Positions 1 to 8,953 of a stretch of 64,000 nt of DNA are shown one piece after another. The notes under the pieces are model-generated. The model was not told where the DNA came from and ran no database searches. It worked only from the letters and a program-made list of their open reading frames with translations. This DNA comes from an uncultured Phascolarctobacterium sp. (GTDB taxonomy: Bacteria > Bacillota > Negativicutes > Acidaminococcales > Acidaminococcaceae), in contig CANREP010000005.1 in the NCBI GenBank assembly GCA_947629685.1, positions 1-64,000 of the forward strand, given 5' to 3'. The position numbers and the translations under genes were made by a program. Position 1 is the stretch's first letter; the number at the start of each line of letters is the position of its first letter.

Positions 1-192
1 CTGCCCTTTATTGCCGGCAGCCGGCAGCAGCGACGTACCTTTTACCGTAACGGCGCCTACCTTTTCCAGATCCAGAAAATCGCAGAATTCCAAGCCAAAA
101 CCAAATGTGCCCGAACCTGTAGTAACGGGTGTCTGCATTTTCAAGCCGGCAATGTCCACTGCCAGCCTGCCTTCATATAATGACTTTACCAT
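1..192 (-). CDS. pyrD: Dihydroorotate dehydrogenase B catalytic subunit, N-terminal part (cut by window edge)
   Basis: The first 64 codons are visible, beginning [19 protein letters not shown] and running off the window. PyrD oxidises dihydroorotate to orotate in pyrimidine synthesis; the PyrD1B type passes electrons through PyrK. The early TGSGTFGFG stretch followed by [12 protein letters not shown] is the family's N-terminal substrate/FMN region. The start overlaps the pyrK stop by 7 bp (ATGGTAA), which indicates translational coupling and fixes the ATG. It is the last visible gene of the operon. The presence of pyrK supports the NAD-linked B type. Confidence 0.93.
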   Translation of the reverse strand, partial: MVKSLYEGRLAVDIAGLKMQTPVTTGSGTFGFGLEFCDFLDLEKVGAVTVKGTSLLPAAGNKGQ

Positions 193-953
193 TCCGTTAC
201 CTCCTCTGCCCAGAACACCGGTCCGTCAGTGCATACTTTCATGCGTCTGCCGATACCGCCGCAGGCGCAGGACAGACATGCTCCTAAACCGCAGGCCATA
301 TATTTCTCTAACGACACCTGACATTTTACGCCTGCCGCAAGACAAGCTTCAGCTACAGCTTTCATCATGGGTACGGGACCGCAGACGTAAACGCAGTCAT
401 ACCCGTTTTTCTGCAGCAGCTCCGGCAGCAACGCCATAACGGTGCCTTTTGTTCCCTCGCTGCCGTCGTCGGTGGTAACAAAGATTTCAGAGCACAATCC
501 GTCGTACAGACAAGCCCAGAAAACTTCTTCTCTGCTGCGTCCGCCCATCAGCAAATCAGTTTTACCGGTGCCAAAGCCTGCTGCCAAAAACAGGAGCGGC
601 GCAAGTCCCAAACCGCCGCCTACCAGCAGCGGTTTTTTGGCCTCCATATCAAAACCGTGACCCAGCGGCCCAACAATGCTGAGCTTGTCGCCCGTGCAAA
701 CGTCAGCCAAAATATGGGTACCTTCGCCAATAATTCTGTAAATCATGGTAAAAGTACCGTTCTTTTTATTTACTCCGGCCACGCCGAAAGGACGGCGCAG
801 CAGCGGAGCAGTATTTCTGCACACCTGTACGTTGACAAATTGTCCGGGGACAGCTTGCTCAGCAATTTCAGGCGCATAAACTTCAATCATTTTAATAGTA
901 CTGTTCAGTACTTTTTGTCCAATCACTTTTGCTTCTGCAATTGTTTTTGGCAT
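186..953 (-). CDS. pyrK: Dihydroorotate dehydrogenase B electron-transfer subunit
   Basis: PyrK is the FAD and 2Fe-2S subunit that carries electrons from PyrD to NAD. Visible: a ferredoxin-reductase-type FAD site ([10 protein letters not shown] near residue 55, GPLGHGF near 95), a nucleotide-binding glycine run ([11 protein letters not shown] near 110), and a C-terminal cysteine cluster ([11 protein letters not shown], then VCTDGPVF) that should ligate the 2Fe-2S centre. The ATG at 953 is chosen because GGAGG lies 7 bases upstream; an ATG at 968 falls on that ribosome site itself. It follows carB by 2 bases and overlaps pyrD. Length (255 aa) is normal. Confidence 0.95.
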   Translation of the reverse strand: MPKTIAEAKVIGQKVLNSTIKMIEVYAPEIAEQAVPGQFVNVQVCRNTAPLLRRPFGVAGVNKKNGTFTMIYRIIGEGTHILADVCTGDKLSIVGPLGHGFDMEAKKPLLVGGGLGLAPLLFLAAGFGTGKTDLLMGGRSREEVFWACLYDGLCSEIFVTTDDGSEGTKGTVMALLPELLQKNGYDCVYVCGPVPMMKAVAEACLAAGVKCQVSLEKYMACGLGACLSCACGGIGRRMKVCTDGPVFWAEEVTEW

Positions 954-955
954 TT

Positions 956-3900
956 TCAGTCCTCCCAAGCCAGATCCTGCAGGGCAACAATACTGATGAC
1001 ACGGCGGCGGCGCATTGCACTCATAACATGCTGCAGCTCACGCGCGGTATCCAGAGAAGTCAGACAGGCAATAGCATGTTCAACAGTGGAACGTCTGATT
1101 TTGAAGCCGTCGCGTTCAGCATCACGGCCATGATTGGTAGTATTGATAACCATACTGATATGGCCTTCCTTGATATCGTCCAGGATATTGGGGCTGCCTT
1201 CGCTTACTTTGGTAGCAACGCGTACTTCGATATCATGGTTGTTCAGATACTCGGCAGTACCGCCGGTAGCAGTCACTCTATAACCCAGTTCTTCAAAACC
1301 CTTGGCGATCTCAGCAGCTTCTTCCTTATCCATATCAGCAACAGTAATCAGGATGGATCCTTCATGGGGCACATTGATGCCAGAAGCAATACATGCCTTG
1401 TATAAAGCGCGGCTATACTGATAGTCCACAGCCATGACTTCGCCGGTAGATTTCATTTCCGGCCCTAAGGTAATATCGACATTGCTCATTTTATTGAAAG
1501 AGAAAACAGGCGCTTTAACTGCGTAGTAGTCCGGGAACAATTTCAAACCGGCTCTATAACCCTGTTCTTTCAGACTGCGGCCCATAGCAGCCTTAGTAGC
1601 TACATTTACCATAGGCACGCCTGTTACCTTGCTCAGAAACGGCACAGTCCTGGAAGAACGCGGATTTACTTCGATAACGTACACATGGTCGTTACGGACG
1701 ATGTACTGGATATTGATCATACCCTTTACTTCCAGTCCCAGCGCCATCTTGTTAGTATAGTTGATAATAGTCCTGATAACAGACTCAGACAGGCTGCGCG
1801 GCGGATATACGGCGATAGAGTCGCCGGAGTGAACGCCGGCTCTTTCTACGTGTTCCATGATACCGGGGATAAGCACTTCTTTGCCGTCGCAGATAGCGTC
1901 GACTTCAACTTCGGTTCCCTGCAGATAATGGTCAACCAGCACAGGGTGTTCCTTAGACGCTTTAACAGCGCTGGACATATAATGTTTCAGTTCTTCATCG
2001 TTGTAAACGATTTCCATAGCGCGTCCGCCCAATACATAGGAAGGACGAACCATGACGGGATAACCTACGTCAGCAGCAGCTTTCAAAGCGCCAGCTGTAT
2101 CAAATACAGTGTGTCCTTTCGGACGGGGGATCTCGCAGTCAGTCAGCAGTTGTTCAAAACGTTCACGGTCTTCGGCACGGTCGATGCTGTCTACGCTGCT
2201 GCCAAGAATCTTGACGCCTGCTTTATCCAGCGGTCCTGCCAGATTGATAGCGGTCTGGCCGCCAAACTGGACGATAACGCCTTCCGGCTGTTCTTTATCA
2301 ATTACATTTAAAACGTCTTCCAGTGTCAGAGGCTCAAAATACAGTTTATCGGAAATGTCAAAGTCAGTGGAAACGGTTTCAGGGTTATTATTGATAATGA
2401 TTGTTTCATAACCCAATTCTTTCAGCGCCCATACGGAATGTACGGAACAATAGTCAAATTCCACGCCCTGGCCGATACGGATAGGCCCGGAGCCCAGTAC
2501 TACGACTTTCTTCTTATCGCTTACCGCAACTTCATCTTCAGTTGCATAAGTGGAATAATAGTACGGAGTTTCTGCTTCAAACTCAGCTGCACAGGTATCA
2601 ACCATTTTGTAAGTAGGTAAAATACCGTTAGCTTTACGCATTTCACGGATTTCCATCATGGTCTTGCCAACATAACCGCCGATAACGCTGTCGGCAAAGC
2701 CAAGTTTCTTAGCTTTCAAAAGCAGGCTGGGAGTAAGCGGATGAGTTTGCAGCGCTTTCTCCATTTTTACGATATTATTGATTTTGTACAGGAACCATTT
2801 ATCCATCTTGGTAATATCGTAGATATAGTCGATGGTAATACCGCGGCGCAATGCTTCGGTAATAACAAATATTCTCTGATCGTCAATCAGTTTAATACGG
2901 TCTTTGATTTCTTCATCACTCAAAGCTTTGAGTTCCGGCATTTCTAGATGCGTCAGACCGATTTCCAGAGAACGGATAGCTTTCAGCATGGAAGCTTCAA
3001 AGCTGCGTTCAATAGCCATTACTTCGCCGGTAGCCTTCATCTGGGTACCCAGGGTACGGTCGGCAGTGACGAATTTATCAAAAGGCCAACGCGGGAACTT
3101 GAGCACGATATAGTCGATAGTAGGCTCAAAGCAGGCCTTGGTCTTTTTAGTTACTGCGTTTTCGATTTCATCCAAGTTATAACCTACGGCAATCTTGGTA
3201 GTAACCTTTGCGATAGGATAACCCGTAGCTTTGGACGCCAACGCGGAGCTGCGGCTTACGCGGGGATTAACCTCGATAACATAGTAATTTTCAGAGAACG
3301 GATCCAGAGCCAGCTGTACGTTGCAGCCGCCGCATACGCCAAGTTCACGGACGATGTCGATGGATGCCTGACGCAGCATATGAACTTCTTTATCATTCAA
3401 AGTCTGTGCCGGTGCCACTACGATAGAGTCGCCGGTATGTACGCCGACAGGATCGACGTTTTCCATGGAGCAGACGGTGATGCAGTTGTCGGCAGCGTCA
3501 CGGATGACCTCAAATTCAATTTCTTTCCAGCCGGCGATACTGCGTTCAATCAGGCACTGGCTGATGGGGCTGTAGCCCAGACCTTTTTGAACGATATCAA
3601 TCAGCTCTTCTTCATCGTCAGCAATACCGCCGCCGGTACCGCCCAGAGTATAAGCGGGGCGGACAATCAGCGGATAACCGATTTTCTTACCGAATTCGCA
3701 GGCAGCCATAACAGTTTCAACGATGGTGCTTTCAGGAATAGGCTGATTGATTTTTTCCATCGTCTCTTTAAAGAGTTCGCGGTCTTCGCCGCGTTTAATG
3801 CTGGCAATCTGGGTGCCAAGCAGTTTTACATTATATTCGCTCAGGATGCCTTTTTCATCCAGAGCCATAGCCAGGTTCAGGCCTACCTGCCCGCCAAGCG

Positions 3901-4165
3901 TAGCCAGCAGGGAGTCAGGACGTTCACGTTTGATGACGCTTTCCAGAAATTCTACGTTGATGGGTTCAACATAAACACGGTCGGCAATATTGATATCGGT
4001 CATAATGGTTGCCGGGTTACTGTTGACCAGCACAACCTCCAGACCTTCTTCTTTCAGAGCGCGGCAGGCTTGAGTACCTGCGTAGTCAAATTCGGCAGCC
4101 TGTCCGATAATAATAGGACCAGAGCCGATAACAAGGACTTTCTTTATATTTTTAAGTTTCGGCAT
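956..4165 (-). CDS. carB: Carbamoyl-phosphate synthase large subunit
   Basis: CarB makes carbamoyl phosphate from bicarbonate, ATP and ammonia delivered by CarA. The 1069-residue length is typical. Two homologous ATP-grasp halves are visible: the first opens [21 protein letters not shown] near residue 10, the second [20 protein letters not shown] near residue 555. Both carry the [11 protein letters not shown] / [11 protein letters not shown] metal and ATP motifs. The last ~130 residues form an MGS-like allosteric domain ([15 protein letters not shown] onward). It starts 2 bases after the carA stop. As the only carAB here, it probably supplies both pyrimidine and arginine synthesis. Confidence 0.98.
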   Translation of the reverse strand: MPKLKNIKKVLVIGSGPIIIGQAAEFDYAGTQACRALKEEGLEVVLVNSNPATIMTDINIADRVYVEPINVEFLESVIKRERPDSLLATLGGQVGLNLAMALDEKGILSEYNVKLLGTQIASIKRGEDRELFKETMEKINQPIPESTIVETVMAACEFGKKIGYPLIVRPAYTLGGTGGGIADDEEELIDIVQKGLGYSPISQCLIERSIAGWKEIEFEVIRDAADNCITVCSMENVDPVGVHTGDSIVVAPAQTLNDKEVHMLRQASIDIVRELGVCGGCNVQLALDPFSENYYVIEVNPRVSRSSALASKATGYPIAKVTTKIAVGYNLDEIENAVTKKTKACFEPTIDYIVLKFPRWPFDKFVTADRTLGTQMKATGEVMAIERSFEASMLKAIRSLEIGLTHLEMPELKALSDEEIKDRIKLIDDQRIFVITEALRRGITIDYIYDITKMDKWFLYKINNIVKMEKALQTHPLTPSLLLKAKKLGFADSVIGGYVGKTMMEIREMRKANGILPTYKMVDTCAAEFEAETPYYYSTYATEDEVAVSDKKKVVVLGSGPIRIGQGVEFDYCSVHSVWALKELGYETIIINNNPETVSTDFDISDKLYFEPLTLEDVLNVIDKEQPEGVIVQFGGQTAINLAGPLDKAGVKILGSSVDSIDRAEDRERFEQLLTDCEIPRPKGHTVFDTAGALKAAADVGYPVMVRPSYVLGGRAMEIVYNDEELKHYMSSAVKASKEHPVLVDHYLQGTEVEVDAICDGKEVLIPGIMEHVERAGVHSGDSIAVYPPRSLSESVIRTIINYTNKMALGLEVKGMINIQYIVRNDHVYVIEVNPRSSRTVPFLSKVTGVPMVNVATKAAMGRSLKEQGYRAGLKLFPDYYAVKAPVFSFNKMSNVDITLGPEMKSTGEVMAVDYQYSRALYKACIASGINVPHEGSILITVADMDKEEAAEIAKGFEELGYRVTATGGTAEYLNNHDIEVRVATKVSEGSPNILDDIKEGHISMVINTTNHGRDAERDGFKIRRSTVEHAIACLTSLDTARELQHVMSAMRRRRVISIVALQDLAWED

Positions 4166-4167
4166 GC

Positions 4168-5244
4168 TTAACGACCCTCCATCATATCAATAAAACGTAT
4201 AAACAAAGCTTCGTGACCGCCAGGGCCGGGACAAGCTTCCGGGTGATACTGTACGGCAAAAGAAGGATGATCGCCATATTCGAGACCTTCAATAGTACCG
4301 TCGTTCATAGAAATATGAGAAATACGGATATTTTTGCCTTCCAGAGATTTTTCATCTACAGCATAGCCATGATTCTGAGAGGAAATAACGATCTTGCCTG
4401 TACGCAGATCTTTAACCGGCTGGTTGACACCGCGATGACCAAATTTCATCTTATAGGTGTCGGCACCGTTAGCCAGCGCCAAAATCTGATGACCCATACA
4501 GATACCAAAGATAGGTTTCTTACCCATCAGCTTCTGTACATTAGCAATGATTTCCGGCACATCTTTAGGGTCTCCGGGGCCGTTGGACAGGAAGATGCCG
4601 TCCGGGTTCACTGCCAGCACTTCTTCAGCCGGTGTATAGGCCGGGAATACAGTCAGATGGCAGTCGAAGCACTGCAGATAATTCAGGATGTTTTGTTTGA
4701 TGCCGAAATCCAGCACAGCCACATGATATTTACCATTGCCAAGCGTATATTTTTCCTTAGTAGTAACTTGGGCAATCTGATCGTGCGCGTCAGGAGTTGC
4801 CAGCAAAGCGTCAATTTCTTCCTGAGAAGTTTCGGCAGGAACGATGATGCCTTTCAAAACACCATATTCACGTATTTTTCTGGTGATAGCGCGGGTATCG
4901 ACGCCTACCAGAGTAGGCACATCCTGTTTTTCAAGAAAAGCTTCCAAAGTTTCTTCGCTGCGCCAGTTGCTGGGATAATCGCACATCTCGCCGATAACAT
5001 AGCCTTGGAAATAAGATTTTTTGCCCTGATTGAACATGGGATTGATACCATAGTTGCCAATCAGCGGATAGGTCATAACAACTATTTGTCCGCAGAAAGA
5101 AGGGTCGGTAAGAGTTTCCTGATAGCCGCTCATACCAGTCGTAAATACAACTTCGCCCACAGCGTTGCGTTTGCCGTAGAGGTCGCCTTCAAAAACACTG
5201 CCGTCTTTTAATACTAATTTGCCTTTTCTTACTATTTTGTGCAT
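4168..5244 (-). CDS. carA: Carbamoyl-phosphate synthase small (glutaminase) subunit
   Basis: CarA hydrolyses glutamine and channels ammonia to CarB. The N-terminal CPSase domain holds [13 protein letters not shown] near residue 40. The C-terminal class I glutamine amidotransferase domain shows the nucleophile elbow [15 protein letters not shown] (Cys near 245), and the catalytic His and Glu in [10 protein letters not shown] near 330. At 358 aa it is full length. Its start lies 13 bp inside the pyrC 3' end, and carB begins 2 bases after its stop, so the genes are translated from one message. Confidence 0.98.
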   Translation of the reverse strand: MHKIVRKGKLVLKDGSVFEGDLYGKRNAVGEVVFTTGMSGYQETLTDPSFCGQIVVMTYPLIGNYGINPMFNQGKKSYFQGYVIGEMCDYPSNWRSEETLEAFLEKQDVPTLVGVDTRAITRKIREYGVLKGIIVPAETSQEEIDALLATPDAHDQIAQVTTKEKYTLGNGKYHVAVLDFGIKQNILNYLQCFDCHLTVFPAYTPAEEVLAVNPDGIFLSNGPGDPKDVPEIIANVQKLMGKKPIFGICMGHQILALANGADTYKMKFGHRGVNQPVKDLRTGKIVISSQNHGYAVDEKSLEGKNIRISHISMNDGTIEGLEYGDHPSFAVQYHPEACPGPGGHEALFIRFIDMMEGR

Positions 5245-6524
5245 ACTACACCATCTCTCATTACAAATTTGCCCGCCAGCATGGTTGCCACGGCTTTACC
5301 CTTGCATTGTTTGCCTTCATAAGGGGTAGCTTTGCCGCGGGTATAGAATTTGGAACTGTCAACAGTCCATTCTTTATTAAGATCCATAATCGTAATATCA
5401 GCCACTGAACCTTCTTTAAGAGTGCCGCCCTTTAATTTGAACAGTTTGGCAGGTTCGCAGCTCATCTTACTGATTATAGTATTCAGATCAAATATGTTAG
5501 TATGATAAAGGTCTGTCAGCATAACGCCCAAAGAGGTTTCCAAACCGCAGAAACCGCATGGAGCATATCTGAATTCCACATCTTTTTCTTCCGGCGCATG
5601 AGGAGCATGGTCGGTAACGATGGCGTCCACGGTACCGTCCAGAACGGCAGCGCGCATTGCCTCAACATGATCCCAGCTGCGCAGCGGCGGAGAAACGCGG
5701 GTAGCGGAGCTGTAGCCTGCGCACGCTTCATCAGTCAGCGTCAGATGATGTACAGTTACTTCGCTGGTAACATTTACGCCTTTTTTCTTAGCCTGGCGGA
5801 TAATATCGATTGCGCCTTTGCTGGCCACATGAGCGATATGCACGTGCGCGCCTGTATATTCAGCAATCAGGCAGTCGCGGGCAACAGCGATATCTTCAGA
5901 AATAGCCGGTACGCCGGGCACGCCGATACGCGCTGATACGGCTCCTTCATGCATATAACCTTCAGCTGCAAGCTCAGGGTCGATGGCGTGACAGATAAGG
6001 GTTTTATCAAAGGCGGTAACATATTTTGCCGCCAGCATAAATAATCTGGAACTTTTTACATAATGCCCGTCATCAGAAAAGGCCATAGCGCCTTTTTCCG
6101 CCATATCTCCCAGCTCAGCCAGTTCTTCGCCCTGTTCGCCTTTGCTGATAGCGCCGATAACTTCTACATTGGCATAGCTTTCTTCTGCAGCGCGCTGTTT
6201 GATGCCGGATACAATGATAGAATTATCGATAACCGGCTTGGTATTAGGCATACAGGCAACGGTGGTAACACCGCCGGCAGCAGCGGCCTTGGTACCGCTG
6301 ATGATGTCTTCCTTTGCTTCCAGTCCTGGTTCACGCATATGAGTATGCAAATCGATCAGGCCAGGGGTCACTACAAGTCCAGTAGCGTCGTATACTTCGT
6401 CAGCCTCGACAGCAAGATTGCTGCCCAGACCTTTTATTTTACCGTCCTCAACAAGGACATCCATTACAGCATCGAGATTCTGGCTGGGGTCTACAACCCT
6501 GCCGTTTTTAATCAATGTTTTCAA
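5232..6524 (-). CDS. pyrC: Dihydroorotase
   Basis: PyrC cyclises carbamoyl aspartate to dihydroorotate. It is a class I, amidohydrolase-fold enzyme of 430 aa. The metal motif DLHTHMREPG (HxH) lies near residue 60, with later metal histidines in LICHAIDPELA and HIAHVASKGA, and the conserved DHAPHAPEEK near 305. The C-terminal beta-sandwich domain is complete (GSVADITIMDL). It overlaps pyrB by 17 bp at its start and carA by 13 bp at its end. Confidence 0.97.
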   Translation of the reverse strand: MKTLIKNGRVVDPSQNLDAVMDVLVEDGKIKGLGSNLAVEADEVYDATGLVVTPGLIDLHTHMREPGLEAKEDIISGTKAAAAGGVTTVACMPNTKPVIDNSIIVSGIKQRAAEESYANVEVIGAISKGEQGEELAELGDMAEKGAMAFSDDGHYVKSSRLFMLAAKYVTAFDKTLICHAIDPELAAEGYMHEGAVSARIGVPGVPAISEDIAVARDCLIAEYTGAHVHIAHVASKGAIDIIRQAKKKGVNVTSEVTVHHLTLTDEACAGYSSATRVSPPLRSWDHVEAMRAAVLDGTVDAIVTDHAPHAPEEKDVEFRYAPCGFCGLETSLGVMLTDLYHTNIFDLNTIISKMSCEPAKLFKLKGGTLKEGSVADITIMDLNKEWTVDSSKFYTRGKATPYEGKQCKGKAVATMLAGKFVMRDGVVCTK

Positions 6525-7464
6525 TGTGTTTACCCCCTGTCAAAGTCAAGAATAAAAGCGCCATACGGACAGCCACGCCGTTCTGTACCTCGGTACGGAT
6601 GGCAGCGTTGTCACAATAGCCTACTTCCCAGGAAATTTCCAGGCCGCGGTTCATGGGGCCCGGATGCAGGACGGTTACGTCCGGCTTAGCCAGCTGCAGG
6701 CGTTTTTCGTTGATGCCGAAGATGCGGGCATATTCGCGCGGAGACGGGAACAGGCCTTTTTTCTGACGTTCCAGCTGGATACGCAGGATATCCACTACGT
6801 CAGCGCCTTCGATAGCTTCTTCCACACGTTTATGAACGGTTACGCCCAAAGCTTCAATATCATGAGGCATCAAAGTCATGGGGCCGGCTACATGCACGTC
6901 GGCGCCCAGTTTTGTCCAGGCAGCAATATTGGTGCGGGCTACACGGCTGTACAGCACGTCGCCGATAATAGCCATTTTCAAGCCTTTAATATCCTTGCCC
7001 TGTTCGCGGATAGTGAAAAGGTCCAAAAGACCTTGAGAAGGATGCGCGTGGGCGCCGTCACCGGCATTGATGATAACAGGATCGGCAACGTTTGCCGCAA
7101 AAGCTGCCGCGCCTTCAATGGGATGACGCATAACGATAGCGTCACAGGCCATGGACTGCACGGTCAGGATGGTATCGCGCAGACATTCACCTTTTACTAC
7201 GCTGGAGGACGAGGTAGTGATATTTACCACGTCAGCGCCAAGGTATTTGCCTGCCAGTTCAAAGGAAGTTCTGGTTCTGGTGCTGGGCTCATAAAAAAGA
7301 TTGATAATGGACTTACCTCTCAGAGAAGGAACTTTTTTAATATCCCTCTTCATGATTTTTTTCATTTCGCCAGCTGTTTTCAACACAAGCTCAATTTCTT
7401 CAACACTGAGACTTTCCAGGTCGAGTATATCTCTGCCGCCGAGAGATACATTTGCTTTAGCCAT
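6508..7464 (-). CDS. pyrB: Aspartate carbamoyltransferase catalytic subunit
   Basis: PyrB condenses carbamoyl phosphate and aspartate, the first committed pyrimidine step. The carbamoyl-phosphate site FYEPSTRTRTSFE is near residue 55, MRHPIEGAA near 110 and HPSQGLLDLF near 135; the aspartate-side loop HPGPMNRGLEI is near 270. The 318-residue length fits the Firmicutes catalytic chain. I see no pyrI regulatory subunit gene beside it. AGGAGG lies 9 bases before the ATG. As the first gene of the operon it is preceded by a PyrR-type attenuator, so control is probably by uridine nucleotides through RNA. Confidence 0.97.
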   Translation of the reverse strand: MAKANVSLGGRDILDLESLSVEEIELVLKTAGEMKKIMKRDIKKVPSLRGKSIINLFYEPSTRTRTSFELAGKYLGADVVNITTSSSSVVKGECLRDTILTVQSMACDAIVMRHPIEGAAAFAANVADPVIINAGDGAHAHPSQGLLDLFTIREQGKDIKGLKMAIIGDVLYSRVARTNIAAWTKLGADVHVAGPMTLMPHDIEALGVTVHKRVEEAIEGADVVDILRIQLERQKKGLFPSPREYARIFGINEKRLQLAKPDVTVLHPGPMNRGLEISWEVGYCDNAAIRTEVQNGVAVRMALLFLTLTGGKHIENID

Positions 7465-7489
7465 TAGCTTAACCTCCTGTTTTATGTAA

Positions 7490-7526
7490 TAAAAAAGCCT
7501 TCTTGTCCCAGAGGATACAAGAAGGC
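7490..7526 (-). terminator. Attenuator terminator in the pyr leader
   Basis: A 10-bp perfect stem (arms 7497-7506 and 7517-7526, GCCTTCTTGT with ACAAGAAGGC) is followed on the minus strand by a run of six T. It lies between the promoter and pyrB and just downstream of a PyrR-like box, so it would stop transcription before pyrB when PyrR is bound. Confidence 0.9.
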
Positions 7527-7550
7527 CGTTAGAGCATTTCTAAAAGTCTA

Positions 7551-7578
7551 CCTTGAAGTCTCACGGGACCAATTTAAA
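7551..7578 (-). promoter_or_regulatory. PyrR-binding loop (anti-antiterminator) in the pyr leader
   Basis: The minus strand reads TTTAA, then GTCCCGTGAGAC, then AAGG. This matches the order and spacing of the PyrR RNA recognition element known from Bacillus (UUUAA, GUCC-A/C-GAGAGG-C, AAGG), with GTGAGAC replacing GAGAGGC. It sits 24 bases before the attenuator stem. Recognition is by eye from the family consensus. pyrR itself is not in the window. Confidence 0.8.
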
Positions 7579-7598
7579 GGTACAATTTTGATATTTAT

Positions 7599-7627
7599 AT
7601 TGTACAACACTCATATTGATACGTCAA
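7599..7627 (-). promoter_or_regulatory. pyr operon promoter
   Basis: TTGACG (7622-7627) and TACAAT (7599-7604) are separated by 17 bp on the minus strand, a near-consensus vegetative promoter. Transcription would start near 7592, just before the PyrR-like box. The -10 lies in an inverted repeat (GTACAAT...ATTGTAC, 7580-7605) of unknown significance. Confidence 0.8.
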
Positions 7628-7791
7628 ATTTTTATGCAGGTATTTTCGTGCTTTCCGATAATATTTTACAGGAATTTTCCTTTCGCCGGTACAAGTGAAG
7701 ACGTCTTGCTTTATCAGTGCAAAGCGCTTTGAAATATAGTATAATTATTACTCACAGAACTTTATTTACAACATCCAACAAGGAGATAAAT

Positions 7792-8901
7792 ATGCGTAAT
7801 CATGTTATAGATAATCTGCGCGGCATCTGTATGCTGGGAGTAATAGCCATCCATATCGGCTCCCTGGCTCTGCCTGCCGGAAGTTTTCCTCTCTATGTGC
7901 TCTTGGAAGTATTGTCACGTTACAGTGTGCCGTCGTTTTTTTTCATTTCCGGTTACGGCCTTTTCTGCCAGCTGCAATATACCGGCAATACATCTTACCT
8001 TGATTTTATAAAGAAACGTTTCCGCAGTGTCGGCCTGCCCTACATCAGCTGGTCTCTGCTGTACATGCTGTATTTCTGGCTCGTCCTGCCGCCTGGTTAT
8101 GTAAGCTGGAATCCGCTGCACGTAGCTTTCACCCTTTTCTTCGGTCTTGGCTGCTACCATCTGTATTTCATGGTTATCCTGCTCTGGTTCTACCTCAGCT
8201 TTCCGCTCTGGAAAAACCTGCTGCTGTACATTAACCGTTTCAACGTCAAGACAGGCCTATTTCTTTTATTTCTCTTCCAGCTGCTGTTCAATTACTGGAC
8301 CACTCATCCCGGTATTGACACCAGTACCTGGCCAGTTTTATGTAAGAACTTTTTTATGTACCGGCTTAACTATCTGCCGCTTCACTACCTTTTTATCTTC
8401 ATTTGCGGTGGCTTTACCGCGCTTTATCAGCAGCAATTTTTAGGCTGGCTGCAGCAGCATACCAAGACGGTAACAATGTTTTATATTGCTTCAATCGTCT
8501 ACATCGTCGGCAGCTGTATCCATTCTTTTTATTACTGCGGTTACAGTCTCCTGGATCTGGCCAATACCTACCATCAGCTCAGCCCGCAGGGACTTATTTA
8601 TACAGCCGCTTCTCTCGTTTTTTTCTGTACTTTCTTGCCGAAAATAAAGACCGGCAGCAAAAGCTATTATGTACTTGATCTGCTTTCTGCAAATTCCCTG
8701 TTTATCTATCTTATCCATCCGCTCATCCTGGACTGGATGAGCAGTTTTTACAATCATTACGGTATAGTCATGACTGTCAAAAAGGTATGCGCTTCTTATG
8801 TACTGCTGGTAGCCGCATCGCTGACGGCAAGCGTATTGCTTACGAAACTGCTGGCTCATCAGCCTTGGGCAGCCAAGCTGCTGGCAGGCAAAACAAAATA
8901 A
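7792..8901 (+). CDS. Membrane acyltransferase, acyltransferase 3 family
   Basis: This is an integral membrane O-acyltransferase of the acyltransferase-3 type. These transfer acyl groups to surface sugars or other polar acceptors; the substrate here cannot be told. The family opening is clear: RNHVIDNLRGICMLGVIAIHIG at residues 2-23, with the conserved Arg and His, then about ten hydrophobic helices and a C-terminal LFIYLIHPLIL motif near residue 310. The ATG at 7792 has AGGAG 6 bases upstream; an upstream in-frame start has none. It is a single-gene unit, divergent from the pyr operon, ending in a shared terminator. TATAAT at 7740-7745 is a likely -10 with a weak -35. A 12-bp palindrome CAAAGCGCTTTG lies 10 bases before it. 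Confidence 0.88.
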   Translation: MRNHVIDNLRGICMLGVIAIHIGSLALPAGSFPLYVLLEVLSRYSVPSFFFISGYGLFCQLQYTGNTSYLDFIKKRFRSVGLPYISWSLLYMLYFWLVLPPGYVSWNPLHVAFTLFFGLGCYHLYFMVILLWFYLSFPLWKNLLLYINRFNVKTGLFLLFLFQLLFNYWTTHPGIDTSTWPVLCKNFFMYRLNYLPLHYLFIFICGGFTALYQQQFLGWLQQHTKTVTMFYIASIVYIVGSCIHSFYYCGYSLLDLANTYHQLSPQGLIYTAASLVFFCTFLPKIKTGSKSYYVLDLLSANSLFIYLIHPLILDWMSSFYNHYGIVMTVKKVCASYVLLVAASLTASVLLTKLLAHQPWAAKLLAGKTK

Positions 8902-8917
8902 ATTTACCGCAAGAACA

Positions 8918-8953
8918 AAAAGCGGAGGAAACAAATTTGTTTCCTCCGCTTTT
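8918..8953. terminator. Bidirectional terminator between convergent genes
   Basis: A perfect 18-bp inverted repeat (arms 8918-8935 and 8936-8953) with A and T runs at its ends lies between the acyltransferase and the convergent acyl-CoA ligase. It overlaps the ligase stop codon. Confidence 0.9.

Noticed and set aside
2948..4171. 407-codon open frame on the plus strand opposite carB
   Set aside because: It is antisense to conserved carB, has no ribosome site, and its protein (rich in Phe, Asn and Arg) is a codon-bias shadow.
4213..5211. 332-codon plus-strand open frame opposite carA
   Set aside because: Mirror frame of carA; no start signal and low-complexity composition.
8491..8934. 147-codon minus-strand frame opposite the acyltransferase
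   Set aside because: Antisense to conserved membrane segments and crosses the bidirectional terminator.
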